From: Burkholderia cepacia
GTDB taxonomy: Bacteria > Pseudomonadota > Gammaproteobacteria > Burkholderiales > Burkholderiaceae
DNA: 64,000 nt
Assembly (NCBI RefSeq): GCF_001039005.1
Contig: NZ_LDWR01000050.1
Coordinates: 124,001-188,000 of the forward strand
Direction of reading: 5' to 3'
Of this stretch, positions 25,888 through 34,777 are shown piece by piece (positions within the stretch are counted from its first letter, which is position 1; the number at the start of each line of letters is the position of its first letter). The position numbers were made by a program, and so were the translations under genes. The notes under the pieces were generated by a model. The model searched no databases, was not told where the DNA came from, and saw only the letters and a program-made list of their open reading frames with translations.

Positions 25888-26027
25888 CTTACCGGTAGCA
25901 GCGGGGCTTCTGCGCACGGGCTGCCCAGGTAGGTGGCCTTCAGCGTATCGAACCAGCGCTTGCGGGTGTTCTTCGGCACGTCCTTGCCGCCGCATTCGTT
26001 GCTGCCCGTCGGCGCATAGCACTTGAC
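25888..26027 (-). pseudogene. 3' fragment of the repeat-protein gene (copy of 32491-32632)
   Basis: The minus strand reads KCYAPTGSNECGGKDVPKN, the near C-terminus of the protein encoded at 32491-34662, then frameshifts. The fragment stops abruptly at 26027, where chloroperoxidase sequence begins. This is the junction of the ancestral duplication. Confidence 0.8.
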
Positions 26028-26178
26028 GGAAACGGACCAGACCGACGATCTGAAGTCGATCAAGCTACTGAGGAACGGCACGCTCAAAACGTATCCGGGT
26101 CATTCGCACGACATGCTGACGGTCAACGCCGACGTCCTCATCGCCGACCTGCTGGCTTTCGTGCAGGCGTAACGGTGT
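26028..26178 (+). pseudogene. 3' fragment of the chloroperoxidase gene
   Basis: It matches 21593-21819 of the intact gene, including the stop codon, but lacks about 75 bases between two similar segments (CTGACGTCGATCA and CTGAAGTCGATCA). Several point changes show it is not recent. Confidence 0.82.
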
Positions 26179-26182
26179 CCGC

Positions 26183-26390
26183 GCATGCACGCTTCCTCGA
26201 TCTGCCGGAAACCGCGCCTGAGGCCCGACGCGCAGATGTGCGCTTCCGCCGTCACGGTCATTCTGGGTCCGCTCCGGACGAACAGCTTCCGGCCGAAGTA
26301 GGCCTTGAGCGTCCGGACGTGCTTGCTGACCGCGCTTTGCGTCAGGCTCAGTTCGTCGGCGGCAAGCGTAAACGAGCCGGTGCGCGCGGT
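26183..26390 (-). pseudogene. 5' fragment of the LysR gene
   Basis: It matches 24193-24400 of the intact LysR gene with scattered substitutions. It begins right after the chloroperoxidase fragment and ends at GTGCGCGCGG, where unrelated DNA starts. The order and orientation are those of the intact chloroperoxidase and LysR genes. Confidence 0.82.
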
Positions 26391-26804
26391 CTTACGACGT
26401 CGCGCGATCTATGTCGCATTTACGAATGATGTGCACGAAATAGACTGTTTGATGAGCACCGGGAAAGATTCGGCAAGTTCGGTTGAAAGCCGACGCCCCG
26501 ACCACGCTCAGGATTGCAGTTCGGGTTGATTGGTTCGAGTCCGATCACGCAGTGCCGGCGCCGTCGGATTGAGCTTTTCATACAGGGGATATGCATGTGC
26601 GCCGACGCGGGAACAGGCGGCCGGGTATCAAGCGCGGCTACGTGCCGATGCTCGGTTGCCGTTGCACCATCATATCGATGGAGCAATTTAATTTCGTAGT
26701 GCAGATCATCTGACGGGTATGCCACTCTTCGGACGATCTCGTTGCACGAACGCTCCGCGGCCGTCATCGGGCCGTTACTGGCGAACGCGCATGCGAGGGG
26801 AACC
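26391..26804. other. Left edge of the inserted island, no gene seen
   Basis: About 410 bases between the LysR fragment and the beta-helix gene. Composition is slightly lower in GC than normal. No supportable open frame is present. It should contain the promoter of the beta-helix gene. A T-arm-like sequence at 26529-26545 is discussed among the rejected items. Confidence 0.35.
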
Positions 26805-28073
26805 ATGAATAAGTCATTCAACGTATTCGTTTCGAACGTAGTTGTCTTCGTGATTTGCTCCGCATCTCTCGTCTCATCGCCGTCCGTTGCCTTCACGTCG
26901 GGAGGCGCGTGGCAAGCACACATGTCGCGCAAATCGCAGATGCTTCCGGTCGTGACCGTCGCGCCAACGGCGAACGGCGGCGATCAGACCGACGCGTTGC
27001 AGGCGGCGTTCGATGCGTTGCAGCCGGGTCAGCGCCTGGTGCTGGCGCCGGGAAGTTATTCCGTAAGCCGGTCGTTGACGGTTGCGAAGGCGGACGTCGT
27101 GATATCGGGCTATGGTGCAACGCTGGTCGCCACGAACCCGGGCGACCAGACCATCGTGATGAGCGGCAGCGGTTCGACACTCGTTGGCGTCACGTTGATC
27201 GGCACGGGCACGACGCGGCTCGTGACGCGCGAGTCGACCAAGGTCGAGGTGACCGGCACGGGCGTTCAAGTGCTCGATGTGAAAATTCAAGGCGGTGCCA
27301 GCGCCGGGATCTTCGTGTACGGCGGCATCAATGTCGCGATCGTGAACAACACCGTGCGGTCGACGCTGGCCGACGGCATCCATACGACCTACGGTTCGAC
27401 CAACGTGCTCGTGGAGGGGAATACGGTGACTGGCACCGGCGACGACCTGATCGCCGTCGTCAGCTACCAGGCCGACGGCCGCATCAGCAGCAACGTGCTG
27501 ATCGACCATAACTCGGTGTCGGGCAACTACTGGGGGCGCGGTATCGCGGTGGTCGGCGGGCAGGCTGTGACGATCTCGGACAATACCGTCGACGGCGTGC
27601 AGAAAGCGTCGGGCATCCTGGTTGCGCAGGAGGCCAGCTGGAACACGTATAACGCGACGAACGTCGTAGTCAGCAACAACACCGTTTCGAACATCCAGAA
27701 CTCGAACGTAAACAATGGACTGCAGCCGACGCAACTGGCCGCGATTCGACTGAGCGCGTGGCCGGGAACCGTGTCGTCGGTTGCCGTGAAAGACAACCGA
27801 GTGTCGAACTCAGGTTATTCGGGATTCCAGGCGGAGGGGAATATCTGCCAGTTCAGCGTCACCGGCAATGTGTTCTCATCGATCGCCGGTGCGGTAGTGT
27901 CGTTGCTGCAGAGCGGATGCACCCCGAGCCAGGTCGTCGCAACGGGTAACACGCTAGGCGGAGTCGCGCTGGTGTCGCCGGTCGGCGCTTCCACGTCCGG
28001 GACGATCTGGGCGGGTGGAGCGTTGACTACAACGCTGCCGACGGTGCGCTGGAGTCTGATGCAGACGAAGTGA
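26805..28073 (+). CDS. Secreted right-handed parallel beta-helix protein (pectate-lyase-like)
   Basis: A 422-residue protein with a signal peptide (MNKSFNVFVSNVVVFVICSASL, cleavage probably near SVA). The start follows GAGGGG. From about residue 60 the chain has GGDQTDALQAAFDAL and VLAPGSYSVSRSL, the opening of pectate-lyase-3-like folds. About ten coils follow with recurring Asn-Asn-Thr-Val/Val-Ile-x-x-Asn patterns (VAIVNNTVRS, VLVEGNTVTG, VLIDHNSVSG, VTISDNTVDG, VVVSNNTVSN, VAVKDNRVSN). Such folds bind or cleave acidic polysaccharides. No catalytic set can be identified, so lyase, epimerase or simple binding are all possible. A broken paralogue of its C-terminus follows. Confidence 0.75.
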   Translation: MNKSFNVFVSNVVVFVICSASLVSSPSVAFTSGGAWQAHMSRKSQMLPVVTVAPTANGGDQTDALQAAFDALQPGQRLVLAPGSYSVSRSLTVAKADVVISGYGATLVATNPGDQTIVMSGSGSTLVGVTLIGTGTTRLVTRESTKVEVTGTGVQVLDVKIQGGASAGIFVYGGINVAIVNNTVRSTLADGIHTTYGSTNVLVEGNTVTGTGDDLIAVVSYQADGRISSNVLIDHNSVSGNYWGRGIAVVGGQAVTISDNTVDGVQKASGILVAQEASWNTYNATNVVVSNNTVSNIQNSNVNNGLQPTQLAAIRLSAWPGTVSSVAVKDNRVSNSGYSGFQAEGNICQFSVTGNVFSSIAGAVVSLLQSGCTPSQVVATGNTLGGVALVSPVGASTSGTIWAGGALTTTLPTVRWSLMQTK

Positions 28074-28127
28074 CCCAGAACCAGGAAATGGTCCGGTTCA
28101 AAAGTAGAGAGTTTATCGCTCGTGTTC

Positions 28128-28275
28128 ATGACTGGCAGCCAGGTTTCCTGTTCCACGTCTGCGGGCGTCCGGGCGGTTGGGAACGTCTGCCAGTTTCTTG
28201 TTTTCGTCGATGGGTTCGCGTCGATAACAGGCGCGCCGGTCTCAGTGCTGTCGCAAGGTTGCACGCCGAGCTCGG
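28128..28275 (+). pseudogene. Broken paralogue of the beta-helix C-terminus
   Basis: The translation QVSCSTSAGVRAVGN, NVCQFLVFVDGFASITGAPV and SVLSQGCTPS matches the intact protein's RVSNSGYSGFQAEGN, NICQFSVTGNVFSSIAGAVV and SLLQSGCTPS in order. Only the last coil is preserved, without its own start. It is either the tail of a lost second gene or a partial duplication. Confidence 0.6.
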
Positions 28276-28346
28276 CCGATTTCCGGGTGCAGGCAGGCCA
28301 TGGGCGTGAGCCCGAGACTGTGCGCGGCGCCATGCCGGCGATCAGG

Positions 28347-28988
28347 TCAAATGAGGCCGGCCTTCCGCCCCGCGACCGCGGCCTGCGTGCGATTGAGCAC
28401 GTTCAGTGCTTTGAAGATCGATGTGATATGCGCCTTGACGGTTTTTTCCGAGAGGCCCAACTTGTCCGCGATGACCTTGTTGGGTACGCCAGCCGCCACG
28501 TAGCGAAGTACTTCGATCTGGCGCTGCGTCAGCAGCATGTCCATGGGCGCCGATGACTGCGCCCGAACGATGTCGGCGTGTCGCGAAACAAGTTCGTCCA
28601 GAACGATCGGCGGAACATAGCGTTCTCCTTCCAGCACCATTTTCATGGCCGTCATCAACGTGTGCAGGCTCGACGTTTTTGTCACATAACCCAGTGCGCC
28701 ATGCGCGAACGCGTCCCGCACGTCCTGCGGGTTTTCAGACGCGGAAAAAATGACTATTGGCAACTCGGGGCGGATCTTCGCGAACTCGGTGATCGCCGCC
28801 TGACCGTCCATCCCTTTCAGTGTCAGGTCCAGCAACACGGCATCCAGATCGATCTGCTGATCGAGCATCCGCATGGCTTCATCGGCGCTGCTTGCTTGTA
28901 CGACGACCGTGTCGTCGCCGCCCAGCTGAAGCAGCTTGGCTACACCGTCCCGCAAGACAGGATGGTCGTCGACGATCAATATTTTCAC
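28347..28988 (-). CDS. NarL/FixJ-family response regulator
   Basis: A 213-residue two-component regulator. The receiver domain has the acidic pair in ILIVDDHPVL, phospho-acceptor Asp54 in AVLLDLTLKG, and Lys in YVTKTSS. The C-terminal LuxR-type helix-turn-helix reads LTQRQIEVLRYVAAGVPNKVIADKLGLSEKTVKAHITSIFKAL. The hybrid histidine kinase lies 541 bases upstream on the same strand and is the obvious partner, but it has its own receiver domain, so the phosphate path may be branched. Confidence 0.9.
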   Translation of the reverse strand: MKILIVDDHPVLRDGVAKLLQLGGDDTVVVQASSADEAMRMLDQQIDLDAVLLDLTLKGMDGQAAITEFAKIRPELPIVIFSASENPQDVRDAFAHGALGYVTKTSSLHTLMTAMKMVLEGERYVPPIVLDELVSRHADIVRAQSSAPMDMLLTQRQIEVLRYVAAGVPNKVIADKLGLSEKTVKAHITSIFKALNVLNRTQAAVAGRKAGLI

Positions 28989-29529
28989 GAGGTTGGATCG
29001 AGCGTTAAGAGACGACGATGGGGATCGTCGTCAGGCATCCAGATTGCGTTGCGATGCCATGTCCTAAGACTTTAGTCCAATTTCCATGTCGTGGGTCCTG
29101 AGGCTTTGATTCAGTTTCGCTTGGATCGATCGTACGCCGAACGTCGGATTTACAGTTGCGTCGAAATTGGCAAGACTAGATCGCGCTGGTATGTAATGCG
29201 ATGGAGGTGTCGATTTGACCACGACCGCAGTCCGGCGAACGCATGACATGGATGCATGTCGAGAACGGCCGCTCGGTGTTTCTGTTGATCTACAGAACGT
29301 TGCCGGGCGACGAACCTGGCCGACCGGAACATTAATCCTTTTAATGCATCAATCGTGGTGAATGGCGATTGTTATCGAGTGGCGTGATGCAATTCAAGAA
29401 CCGGACATGTCGTACTTGTGGCTCGCCCCAAGGCTGTTGCAGGAACATCGCGCGACGGGCATGTTTCGCTTGGGTATTGTGAGTGACGTCGTGAGCGTAT
29501 CGGAACATGAGGTAGAAGAGCGGCACGAT
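28989..29529. other. Regulatory region between kinase and response regulator
   Basis: About 540 bases between the end of the kinase gene and the response-regulator start, without a supportable gene. An inverted repeat GACT-TT-AGTC at 29068-29077, about 80 bases before the regulator start, could be an autoregulatory site. This length implies a separate promoter for the regulator. Confidence 0.35.
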
Positions 29530-31338
29530 CTAGTCATCCGCGCTGCCCGATCCTGTTGCGATGAGGTTGCCGATTGCCGCTCTCAGCTTGCCGTGTGAAA
29601 TCGGTTTGTGAAGTAAAACAATTCCGCTTGCGTGCGCACCGGTCAATCGGTCGGCGGCCGTATCACCACTAATCAGCATGGCTGGAATGTTTTGGTTGTA
29701 TTCCATACGGACTCTTTCGATTACGGTGATGCCGTTCTCGCCGCCACGCAGGCGGAAATCGCAGACCAGCAGGTCAGGCCGCCTGGCGCAAGTCGAGAGG
29801 CTCGCGATGGTCTCGTCTCCCGAGCCGGCCGCAACGACTTCGTATCCCCACATCTTCAGTAGTTTCGACATCGCGTCACGTATGGGTTGTTCATCATCGA
29901 CGACCACCACGAGCCCAGCCGTGGATGACGTGTCGTGATCTTCACCGACGGGGATCTCGAGCGGCATTGGCAGACGGTCCGAGCGTTCGATCGCAATCTC
30001 GAAGCATGACCCTCGGCCAGGCTCCGAGCGCACGGCCGGCTTGCATCCAAGGAGGTCGGCCAGGCGTCGAACGATTGCCAGACCGAGCCCGAGTCCTTGT
30101 TCGCGATCTCGCTCGGAATTGCCGATCTGGTAATACTCCTGGAACACGAGGTCGAGCAAGTCGTGCGGGATGCCGCGCCCCGTGTCCCATACCTGAACGG
30201 CGACATGTGTGCCGCGGAGCCGGCACCCCACGACGATTTTGCCGGCGTCGGTATAGCGCACCGCATTGGACACCAGGTTGCGCACGATACGCTCGACCAG
30301 TATCGGATCCGAATACACGACTGCGTGAGTGGGAACACGGGAAAGCGCGAGCCCTTTGGCCGAGGCATCGCTCGAGTAGTCGCGACAGATTCGAGCCAGA
30401 ACCGCGTCGATCGCGAATGACTGGTATTGCACCTCCACGACACCCGCATCGAGCTTGGAAATGTCGAGCAGGGCGGCGAAGAGCTTGTCGAGGGCCGCGG
30501 TGGAAAATTCGATCTGCTCGACGAGGAGTTTTCCGTCCGGGTTCATTGGGATGCCACGAAGTGCGCCGACCAACAGTCCGAGGGCGTGCGACGGCTGGCG
30601 CAGATCGTGACTGGCTGCTGCGAGAAAGCGGGACTTCGCGAGATTGGCTTCTTCCGCGATCTGTTTCTGGTTTCTCAGGTCATCCGCCAGTTTGACAACG
30701 ACATCGTTTTGAGCCTGAAGATCGACAGCCAGCTTTTCCGCCGCATATCTCAATCTGATGTTCTGCGTTGCCGTCCGGTTGGCGAGGATGCCGAGGTAGC
30801 CGATCACGCAGACAAACAGCGACATCATGGGCGCGGTGGCTTGTTGCACATGGTTCTGCGAGAGGGCGGCGGCGGCGACATAAGGCAGGGTCGCAGGCAA
30901 AAGAAACGCCAGGAACGCAGGGAAATATGCGCTGAAGACCGGGACGGAACCTGCTACGACGCCAAGCGTGGCGGTAACAGCGAGATACTGGATTTCGAAG
31001 CCGCCGGCGGTTACCAGTCGAATCGATGACCATCCCCATCCCATTCCCGCGGCGAGACTGAAAGCGGTGAACCACGCGGCCCAATATGACCACCTGCTGA
31101 CGGATGATGCCGATCTCTTGTACAGGCGGGAAAGTATGATGTGACCACCCGAACATACCCCGATGTATAGAACCCACGCGGGACCGATTACAAGATCGAG
31201 TTGCCCGAGGCGGTGAAGCGAAACGGCGAGCACCACCGCAAGCAGCGTGCCTCCGGTGACACTGAGCTCAACGATGCCGTACACGATCTTGAGCTGTTCG
31301 GATGCAATTGTGTCGTTGAATTGTGTCGTCGTATTCAT
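29530..31338 (-). CDS. Hybrid sensor histidine kinase
   Basis: A 602-residue inner-membrane kinase. The N-terminal 190 residues contain about six hydrophobic segments and no large periplasmic loop. A coiled linker follows (LQAQNDVVVKLADDLRNQKQIAEEANLAK). The HisKA motif is AAASHDLRQP with His244. The ATPase part shows NLVSNAVRYT (N box), VWDTGRGIP and GLGLGLAIVRRLADLLG. The C-terminal receiver has VVVVDDEQPIRDAM and phospho-acceptor Asp527 in LLVCDFRL. The start MNTTTQF is preferred over a longer frame. With the NarL-type regulator downstream it forms a two-component system. The membrane-embedded sensor suggests a lipophilic or membrane signal (inference). Confidence 0.88.
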   Translation of the reverse strand: MNTTTQFNDTIASEQLKIVYGIVELSVTGGTLLAVVLAVSLHRLGQLDLVIGPAWVLYIGVCSGGHIILSRLYKRSASSVSRWSYWAAWFTAFSLAAGMGWGWSSIRLVTAGGFEIQYLAVTATLGVVAGSVPVFSAYFPAFLAFLLPATLPYVAAAALSQNHVQQATAPMMSLFVCVIGYLGILANRTATQNIRLRYAAEKLAVDLQAQNDVVVKLADDLRNQKQIAEEANLAKSRFLAAASHDLRQPSHALGLLVGALRGIPMNPDGKLLVEQIEFSTAALDKLFAALLDISKLDAGVVEVQYQSFAIDAVLARICRDYSSDASAKGLALSRVPTHAVVYSDPILVERIVRNLVSNAVRYTDAGKIVVGCRLRGTHVAVQVWDTGRGIPHDLLDLVFQEYYQIGNSERDREQGLGLGLAIVRRLADLLGCKPAVRSEPGRGSCFEIAIERSDRLPMPLEIPVGEDHDTSSTAGLVVVVDDEQPIRDAMSKLLKMWGYEVVAAGSGDETIASLSTCARRPDLLVCDFRLRGGENGITVIERVRMEYNQNIPAMLISGDTAADRLTGAHASGIVLLHKPISHGKLRAAIGNLIATGSGSADD

Positions 31339-31394
31339 TAATCGTTCTCGCCAATCCGGATTCGATACGAATATGCGGCTTCGGAAGATCATCA

Positions 31395-31660
31395 ACGCAC
31401 GCGGCCACTTTTAGCCGGGACTCGATCTGACAGGGAGTCGGGCCGACAAAGAACGAGTCATCAATGGGGGATGAGTTTCTCCGTGGCGAGTTCGAGCGAA
31501 TCGAGGATAGTACGCATCGGCGTCGTGTCATAACACCAGCGCCCCTGATGCTCTCGTTCATTGTTGTACTGGTCGAGCCACGCATCAAGGTCTCTCTCGG
31601 ATTTGTATTCCAGTCCTTTCCGATCGCGAGCGTGATCGTTTGCTCGTTCAATGATGCGAA
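31395..31660 (-). pseudogene. C-terminal remnant of an IS481-family transposase and its end
   Basis: On the minus strand LDAWLDQYNNEREHQGRWCYDTTPMRTILDSLELATEKLI is the C-terminal signature of IS481 transposases (YN-x-E/Q-R-x-H-x-G-x-x-C-x-x-x-TPM). After a frameshift the DNA encodes CQIESRL, resembling the CQIKSEL seen at the end of that family. The complementary strand there reads CTGTCAGATCGAGTC, like the terminal repeat of this family. The 5' part of the element is missing and its edge abuts the cyclotransferase remnant. Confidence 0.65.
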
Positions 31661-31682
31661 GCCGGCAAGCGTGTGGTCCCAT

Positions 31683-31732
31683 GCGTCGCGGCATCGGTGT
31701 ACGTGGACGCCAGTTCGCCGCGCCCGGGCTGA
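31683..31732 (+). pseudogene. 3' remnant of the gamma-glutamylcyclotransferase gene
   Basis: GCGTCGCGGCATCGGTGTAC and following bases repeat the last 17 codons of the gene at 25323-25697, including the stop. The match continues through the intergenic bases into the DUF3142 gene. It is the partner scrap of the duplicated block. Confidence 0.8.
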
Positions 31733-31775
31733 TGCCGGTTCGCGGGCGGGATCGCCGTTGCCGGGTTTCCGCCCG

Positions 31776-32483
31776 TCAGTCGTTGCGCAGGAATACGACG
31801 TAGCCGCGGAACCACGGATTCGTCGCGAGGTAAGGCGGTGCGTCCCACTCGCCGCCCTGGATCACGCCGATGCGAAACGGCAGTTGGAGCCGCGCGACGC
31901 GCGGCAGATAGGCCGCGTAGTCGGGGATCGTGCTGCGCCCCTGGTAGGTCTGCACGATGACCTCGTCGACGATGCCCCTGAGCTGGTTGACCTGGTCGGT
32001 ATCGATGCGGCTGCTCCAGTCGAGCAGCCCGGTGATGCTCAGCCGGCAATCGGCGGGCAAGGTCGCGCGCAGCGTCCGCAGGAATTCGAGGTAATCCTGC
32101 AGATGGCGCGTACGCGCATCGAAGTCGATCTGGATGCCGGTGATCGTGCGGCCCGACGCGCGCCAGCGCTGGAGCTGCGCGAGCATGATCGCCGTGACGC
32201 GCGGCGTCCAGCGCAGCGTATGCGCACGATAGACGAGCCAGACGCGCGCGTTCGGCGCGGGCGGCAGTGCGACGCCCTGCGCGATGACGCGCACCTGCGA
32301 TTCGTCGCGCGGCGACGCCTCGATCTGCCCTTGCAGCACGTAGACGGTGCGTGCGGTGTGCACGACCGCCTGCGGCTTCACGCCCGCCCACAGCCAGAAC
32401 GCGTCGTACCGTGAGGCATCGACCGTGCCGGCCAGCGCGACGCGTCCGGCCAGCAGCAGCGCGACGCACACGATACGCGTCAT
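31776..32483 (-). CDS. DUF3142-family secreted protein
   Basis: A 235-residue protein with a short signal peptide (MTRIVCVALLLAGRVALA). The core YDAFWLWAGV, then GIQIDFDARTRHLQDYLEFLRTLRATLP, LSITGLLDWSS and RIGVIQGGEWD is characteristic of DUF3142 proteins. Their Asp-rich strand IDFD and repeating beta-alpha pattern suggest a TIM-barrel, glycoside-hydrolase-like fold, though no activity is established. The gene begins seven bases after the stop of the preceding repeat-protein gene and is almost certainly cotranscribed with it. An internally deleted copy lies at 25741-25881. Confidence 0.75.
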   Translation of the reverse strand: MTRIVCVALLLAGRVALAGTVDASRYDAFWLWAGVKPQAVVHTARTVYVLQGQIEASPRDESQVRVIAQGVALPPAPNARVWLVYRAHTLRWTPRVTAIMLAQLQRWRASGRTITGIQIDFDARTRHLQDYLEFLRTLRATLPADCRLSITGLLDWSSRIDTDQVNQLRGIVDEVIVQTYQGRSTIPDYAAYLPRVARLQLPFRIGVIQGGEWDAPPYLATNPWFRGYVVFLRND

Positions 32484-32490
32484 GCCGCGC

Positions 32491-34662
32491 TTACCAGTAG
32501 TAGCGGAGCTTCTGCGCCCACGGGCTGCCCGGATAGGTGGCCTTCAGCGTGTCGTACCAGCGCTTGCGGGTGTTCTTCGGCACGTCCTTGCCGCCGCATT
32601 CGTTGCTGCCCGTCGGCGCATAGCACTTGATCGCGCGGTAGAACGCATATGCGCGGTCGTTCGGGTTGGCCTGCGCATCGGCCATCACCGTTACGTAGCT
32701 CGACATCCGCTCGTACGGTTTGCCCGCGAACTGCGACGGCGAAGCGCCGAGCGTCGGCGGGATGCGCGTGGTGCTCGCCGACGACGCGTTGCGGACCCAT
32801 GGCGGCACCGGATCGTTTTCGAGGCCGAACGCGGGCGGATGCAGGCGCACGAAATCGGCGAGACAGTTCAAGCCTTTCGCATCGCCGGGATTCTGCTGGA
32901 GCGCGGTCGCGATGTCGTGCGCGGACAAACACGCGTAGCCGTCCTCGTTTTTGGCACCGGGCGCGGTGAACGGCTTCAGCGGATCGGCAGGCGTGCCGGA
33001 CACCAGCGCGGCATCGGCGATGAACTCGGCGTAGTGCGAGCGCGTGAGCTCCTTGTACAGCAGCGTGTACAGCGCGGTGTCGCGCAGCGCGCCGCCGGTC
33101 GCCTGGTTTTGCGCCTGCGCGCGCAGCAGGTCCGCATTGGCCGTGTGCTGCAGCAGCACTGCACGGATCGCGGCGTTCTGCACGAGCGAATCGTCGGCGA
33201 ACACGTCGTTGACGAGGCCGGCCTGTTCCAGGTTGATCGCGAGCGCGAGTTCCAGCGCCTCGCGCTGGAAGCGGAATTTCGCGAGCGGGATCAGGTCGCG
33301 CCACAGCTGGCGGGCCTTGTCGGTCTGGCCGCTATCCTCCAGCGCGAACGCGCGCAGCGCCTGCTGGCTCAGGCCGAAGTAGTCGAGCGGCGCGGCGGGT
33401 GTTTGCGGCAGCAATTCGAGCGCCGCGTCGGGTTTGTGCCCGATCTGGACATACCAGGTCGCGAGCAGATAGTCGTAGAGCGCGGGCGTGTTCGCGAAGC
33501 GCGGCTTCTGCGCCTGCAACTCGTCGAGCGTCAGCGGCTTGTCGCGGCTCGTGTTGCCGCTGTTCGACGTGCGCATCCGCAGCAGGTCGACGGTCGCGAG
33601 CACGGTCGGAGACTGGATCTGGCGCGCGTCGAGTTCCGACCCGAACAGCAGCTTGCTGTCGAGTTCGTTTGCCAGTTGCATCAGCGGCACGTTCGAGGTT
33701 TTCGGCGACCAGCGGGCGAGCGCATTGCCGTACAGGTCGGCCTGCTGCGTGACGTTCCCGCCGAGCCACGCGACGCGCCGCAACAGCCCCGTCGCGGACA
33801 CCGCATAACGCCCTTGCGGATACACCTTCAGGTAGGTGCGAAACACCGTGTTCGCCGCGTCGAGCGAGACCTTCGCCACGCGCGGGCGCGACGGCGTCGG
33901 GTTGTCGTTGTCGAACACATTGGCCTGCGCGGCGTTCAACTGCGCGCGCCCGGCCATATAGAGGCCGGTTTCCTTCAACCACGGGTTCGCGCTGTGCGAT
34001 GCGTTCGCGAATGCCTTGGTCGCGGTGGCGAAGTCGGCGCGGTAGAACGCGTTCGTGCCGTCGAGGTAGGCGGCGAACTGCTGACCGAGCGGCGATTTGA
34101 CCGCGGGCCGCGTCCATGCGGCGCTCGCGCCGCCCGTCGCGCAAGTCTTTTGCGCGATGTCGGTGCGCGCCGTGCGCAGGCGCGTGGTTTCGTCGGCGGG
34201 GATGCCACCGGCGGCGTCCAGCGCGTCGTTGAACGCGTCGGCGCCGGCGGTCATGCTGCGGCAGATGCTGCCTTCGCCGTCGGCGTACCGATTCGACGGC
34301 GCATCGGCATCCGACGCGCCGTCGGCCTTGTCGGGCTGCTTCTGGCCGATGTCGATCCACCCGGAAAAGTCCATCGGGAACGGCACGATGATCTGGTTGA
34401 TCCGGTCTTTCGCCGGGATGGTCTTCGGGTCCGGGAACACTTGCGCGACCTTGCCGCTATTGACCATCAGCAGCATCGCGTTGACGCGCGTGTCGTTGGC
34501 GGGGCTCAGCATCGGCACGTTGCCGCACGAGTAGGTGTTTTGCCGGAGCGTGGGCGGCACGTTGCAGCTGTCGTCCGAGCTGGCGTGTGCGCCGGGGATC
34601 CAGAGCAGGCTGGCCGCCAGCGCGGCGAACAGGTTTCGGTGCAGCAATGGGTTTCTAGGCAT
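32491..34662 (-). CDS. Large periplasmic helical-repeat protein, unknown function
   Basis: A 723-residue protein starting MPRNPLLHRN, with a signal peptide (LFAALAASLLWIPGAHA). After a Cys-containing N-terminal region (DDSCNVPPTLRQNTYSCGN), the body is rich in paired amphipathic helices with TPR/SEL1-like features (TKAFANASHSANPWLKETGLYMAGRA, YFGLSQQALRAFALEDSGQTDKARQLW, AYAFYRAIKCYAP). The C-terminus has two Cys (KCYAP, NECGG). I do not recognise a named family. Tight linkage to DUF3142 (seven bases) points to a shared envelope function. The ribosome-binding site is weak (AAGAAAA). Confidence 0.6.
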   Translation of the reverse strand: MPRNPLLHRNLFAALAASLLWIPGAHASSDDSCNVPPTLRQNTYSCGNVPMLSPANDTRVNAMLLMVNSGKVAQVFPDPKTIPAKDRINQIIVPFPMDFSGWIDIGQKQPDKADGASDADAPSNRYADGEGSICRSMTAGADAFNDALDAAGGIPADETTRLRTARTDIAQKTCATGGASAAWTRPAVKSPLGQQFAAYLDGTNAFYRADFATATKAFANASHSANPWLKETGLYMAGRAQLNAAQANVFDNDNPTPSRPRVAKVSLDAANTVFRTYLKVYPQGRYAVSATGLLRRVAWLGGNVTQQADLYGNALARWSPKTSNVPLMQLANELDSKLLFGSELDARQIQSPTVLATVDLLRMRTSNSGNTSRDKPLTLDELQAQKPRFANTPALYDYLLATWYVQIGHKPDAALELLPQTPAAPLDYFGLSQQALRAFALEDSGQTDKARQLWRDLIPLAKFRFQREALELALAINLEQAGLVNDVFADDSLVQNAAIRAVLLQHTANADLLRAQAQNQATGGALRDTALYTLLYKELTRSHYAEFIADAALVSGTPADPLKPFTAPGAKNEDGYACLSAHDIATALQQNPGDAKGLNCLADFVRLHPPAFGLENDPVPPWVRNASSASTTRIPPTLGASPSQFAGKPYERMSSYVTVMADAQANPNDRAYAFYRAIKCYAPTGSNECGGKDVPKNTRKRWYDTLKATYPGSPWAQKLRYYW

Positions 34663-34777
34663 TTTTCTTATGCTGGTTGGGGCCGCGATGGCCGGTCTCT
34701 CAGGGGGCGCCGTGCCCCGGCGCGTATCGTACCTCACGGGCGGCGCGTTGCCGTCGTGCGGCGGCCCGGCTTGCGCA

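Noticed and set aside
26529..26545. ATTGG-TTCGAGT-CCGAT, which folds like a tRNA T arm
   Set aside because: No matching acceptor, D or anticodon stems could be placed upstream and no CCA follows, so a tRNA or attachment-site remnant cannot be supported.
29341..29526. A small frame in the kinase-regulator gap
   Set aside because: Too short, no ribosome-binding site, and composition unlike coding sequence here.
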